DNA from: Bacteroidales bacterium
GTDB lineage: Bacteria; Bacteroidota; Bacteroidia; Bacteroidales; UBA932
Assembly: GCA_015060395.1 (NCBI GenBank)
Contig: SUYP01000007.1
Coordinates: 1-64,000, forward strand
DNA length: 64,000 bases
Direction of reading: 5' to 3'
Shown: piece after piece, positions 62,402-64,000 of the stretch
Layout of the letters: each line of letters starts with the position of its first letter
Numbering within the stretch: position 1 is the stretch's first letter
The notes under the pieces: generated by a model
What the model was told of the DNA's origin: nothing
What the model saw: the letters and a program-made list of their open reading frames with translations, nothing else
Database searches by the model: none
Made by a program: the position numbers and the translations under genes

Positions 62402-64000
62402 TTACTTCACTGGAGTAAGCTTTGGAAGTTCTCCACCATCCTGAGGCTTATCGTATGAGCCGAAAGATGAATATGAAGTAGAGTACTGCCACCACTTGTT
62501 CACTGAACGGTTGAGAATCTTTACTGTACCGTCTGCCTGTGGAATGATGCTCCAATACTGTCCCTCAGATGGATTTGCATCAAGATTGAAACTGTTGTAA
62601 GTTCCCTTCTGATAGTAATATCTTCCATTTGAGTCGCAGATTGTGTATCCCTCACCATCTGTGAAAGTGAATGTGAAAGCATTTGCTGCAGACTTCTCGG
62701 CAACATTTACATAGCCATAGGTCTTGCCTGCGTCAATAGGAGTAGCGACACCTGCAGAAACCTCGATATAGTACTGACCGTCAGCAATGACTGGTGCAAC
62801 TGTTGAAACGAGAGCAGGCATTACACCCTTAGCTGTAGCGTATGATCCCCAAGAGTTGTAATTTGCATCGAACTGGATGAACTTCTTCACTTCTGAATTC
62901 AGGATCTTCACTGTACCATCCTCATTTGCAATGAGAGTCCAGATATGACCGCTTTCAGGAAGCTCTGCAGATACATTGAAGTTATCGTATGTACCCTTCT
63001 GGTAATAATATCTTCCGCTGAGGTCCTGGATGGTATAACCACCCTCAACTGCTGCGAAATAGAATGAAGATGCACCAGGAGCCACTGTTGCTGTAGCCTC
63101 AGCTACTCCGAGATATCCATACTTCTTGTCAGCTGGAACAGGACAAGCTGCTACGTATGCTCCTGCATTGTTTGCGATAAGTGCATAATAACCGTCCGCA
63201 ATCTCAAGAAGAGTACCTTCCTGCTCGAATGCGTATGAAACGCTTGACGATCCGGAAGCTACGATTATTTCACCTGCACGAGGACCTGCGGCATTTGCAA
63301 GAACAGCAACCTTCACGATAGCTGTGTCTGCCGGGTTAGGCTCGATCTTGGTTGGCTCACCTGGCTTGTTCTGCATATCCACGATAGATACCCAAGATCT
63401 GTACTCCTCTGGAACTGTAGGGAATACACCTGCGCCCTTGTAAGCTACCTTGACCTCGAGCTCGCCACCATCCTTGGCAACGGTCTGAGGCTCAGATATA
63501 ACCTTCACGAGAGACTTGGTAACCTTGATGAATGTTGCGTCAACGAACTCAGGAGTGTTACCGCCATAAAGAACGTATGAACCCTGAACGGTTACCTCGT
63601 CACCTACCTCGATGTTGAAGCTTGCCCAGTTGTACTTACCTGATCCGTCAACTGTTCCGTAGATATAAAGCTGATCATCTGTAGAGCTGTCCTTGAGATA
63701 CCAGTTACCATAGTTGGTGTTGGCGATTGCAGTACAGATACCTGTAACCTCATAAAGCTTGCCCTCCGGTCCTGCAATGATCTCAGCTACAGTAGCCTTG
63801 GTCACTGACATAGAACCCTGGCGAACTCTTACAAACTGAGTGTTCTCACCAGCCTTGATCTTGAGCTCGAGCTCACGTCCGCCTGCAGAAGCCTCTGCAG
63901 AGAAAGTCACCTTTGTCTGACCTGCTGCACCTGACATCTTGTCAACAGCAAGCCAAGATGGAACTGTCTTTTCCTCATTGATGCTGCCGTCATCATTTCT
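62402..64000 (-). CDS. BACON/OB lipoprotein with two recurring modules, 5' partial
   Basis: The C-terminal 532 residues of a larger protein; the frame is open to the window edge, so the start lies outside. In order: the end of a BACON-like domain (VPSWLAVDKMSG...), an OB-like domain (TVAEIIAGPEGKLYEVTG), another BACON-like stretch with its VSYAFEQEG strand, and two copies of the recurring module (about 255-395 and 400-532) with YTIQDLSGRYYYQKGTY and YTICDSNGRYYYQKGTY. The architecture matches the gene at 40,024. It probably sits on the surface and binds glycan or nucleic acid. It ends at a terminator before the SusCD operon. Confidence 0.8.
   Translation of the reverse strand, partial: RNDDGSINEEKTVPSWLAVDKMSGAAGQTKVTFSAEASAGGRELELKIKAGENTQFVRVRQGSMSVTKATVAEIIAGPEGKLYEVTGICTAIANTNYGNWYLKDSSTDDQLYIYGTVDGSGKYNWASFNIEVGDEVTVQGSYVLYGGNTPEFVDATFIKVTKSLVKVISEPQTVAKDGGELEVKVAYKGAGVFPTVPEEYRSWVSIVDMQNKPGEPTKIEPNPADTAIVKVAVLANAAGPRAGEIIVASGSSSVSYAFEQEGTLLEIADGYYALIANNAGAYVAACPVPADKKYGYLGVAEATATVAPGASSFYFAAVEGGYTIQDLSGRYYYQKGTYDNFNVSAELPESGHIWTLIANEDGTVKILNSEVKKFIQFDANYNSWGSYATAKGVMPALVSTVAPVIADGQYYIEVSAGVATPIDAGKTYGYVNVAEKSAANAFTFTFTDGEGYTICDSNGRYYYQKGTYNSFNLDANPSEGQYWSIIPQADGTVKILNRSVNKWWQYSTSYSSFGSYDKPQDGGELPKLTPVK

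Overview
The window looks like a gut- or rumen-type Bacteroidales chromosome. The signs are a SusC/SusD pair, many lipoproteins with BACON-like domains, a GH92 and a GH31 enzyme, and promoters of the Bacteroidetes type (TTTGC, about 19 bases, TAnnTTTG) in front of many genes. No rRNA, tRNA, CRISPR array or intact transposase was seen. The genus cannot be fixed from this sequence.

Region 1 (about 1-13,850) is AT-richer than the rest and reads as an accessory or defence island. It holds a possible immunity protein, a YafQ-type toxin-antitoxin pair between direct repeats, a lone PD-(D/E)XK nuclease, and a three-gene operon of a D12-class adenine methylase, an McrB-like AAA+ motor and an McrC-like DUF2357/PD-(D/E)XK nuclease. 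These are followed by a KAP-type NTPase beside a coiled-coil protein with one membrane helix, a PIN-like protein, a STAS-like small protein and RhuM. Gaps here contain palindromes, strong hairpins, gene remnants and a possible small RNA.

Region 2 (about 13,900-31,600) is mostly ordinary chromosome. It has a TM2/CD225/DUF2752 membrane operon, an exported dipeptide epimerase, an SGNH hydrolase, a GH31 probable alpha-xylosidase, a YkvA-like protein, RNase R, GpmI, a GH92 mannosidase with a CotH-type lipoprotein, and a DUF1295 membrane protein. The gap 25,556-26,382 has no gene but holds folded elements.

Region 3 (about 31,600-40,000, minus strand) is a compact operon: NUC1-type endonuclease, EEP-family phosphoesterase/nuclease, TonB-dependent receptor, DUF5689 lipoprotein and M3 peptidase. 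Its content suggests capture and breakdown of extracellular nucleic acid.

Region 4 (about 40,000-64,000, minus strand) is a cell-surface region. A SusC, SusD, DUF4843, PKD-like, TlpA-like and TIG-like operon is followed by a tandem duplication of a two-gene lipoprotein unit, arranged A'B'AB. The A genes share two nearly identical tracts of about 0.7 kb. Four lipoproteins carry six copies of a recurring module of about 125 residues, and this is the strongest candidate here for an under-described system. The last gene is cut by the window edge.
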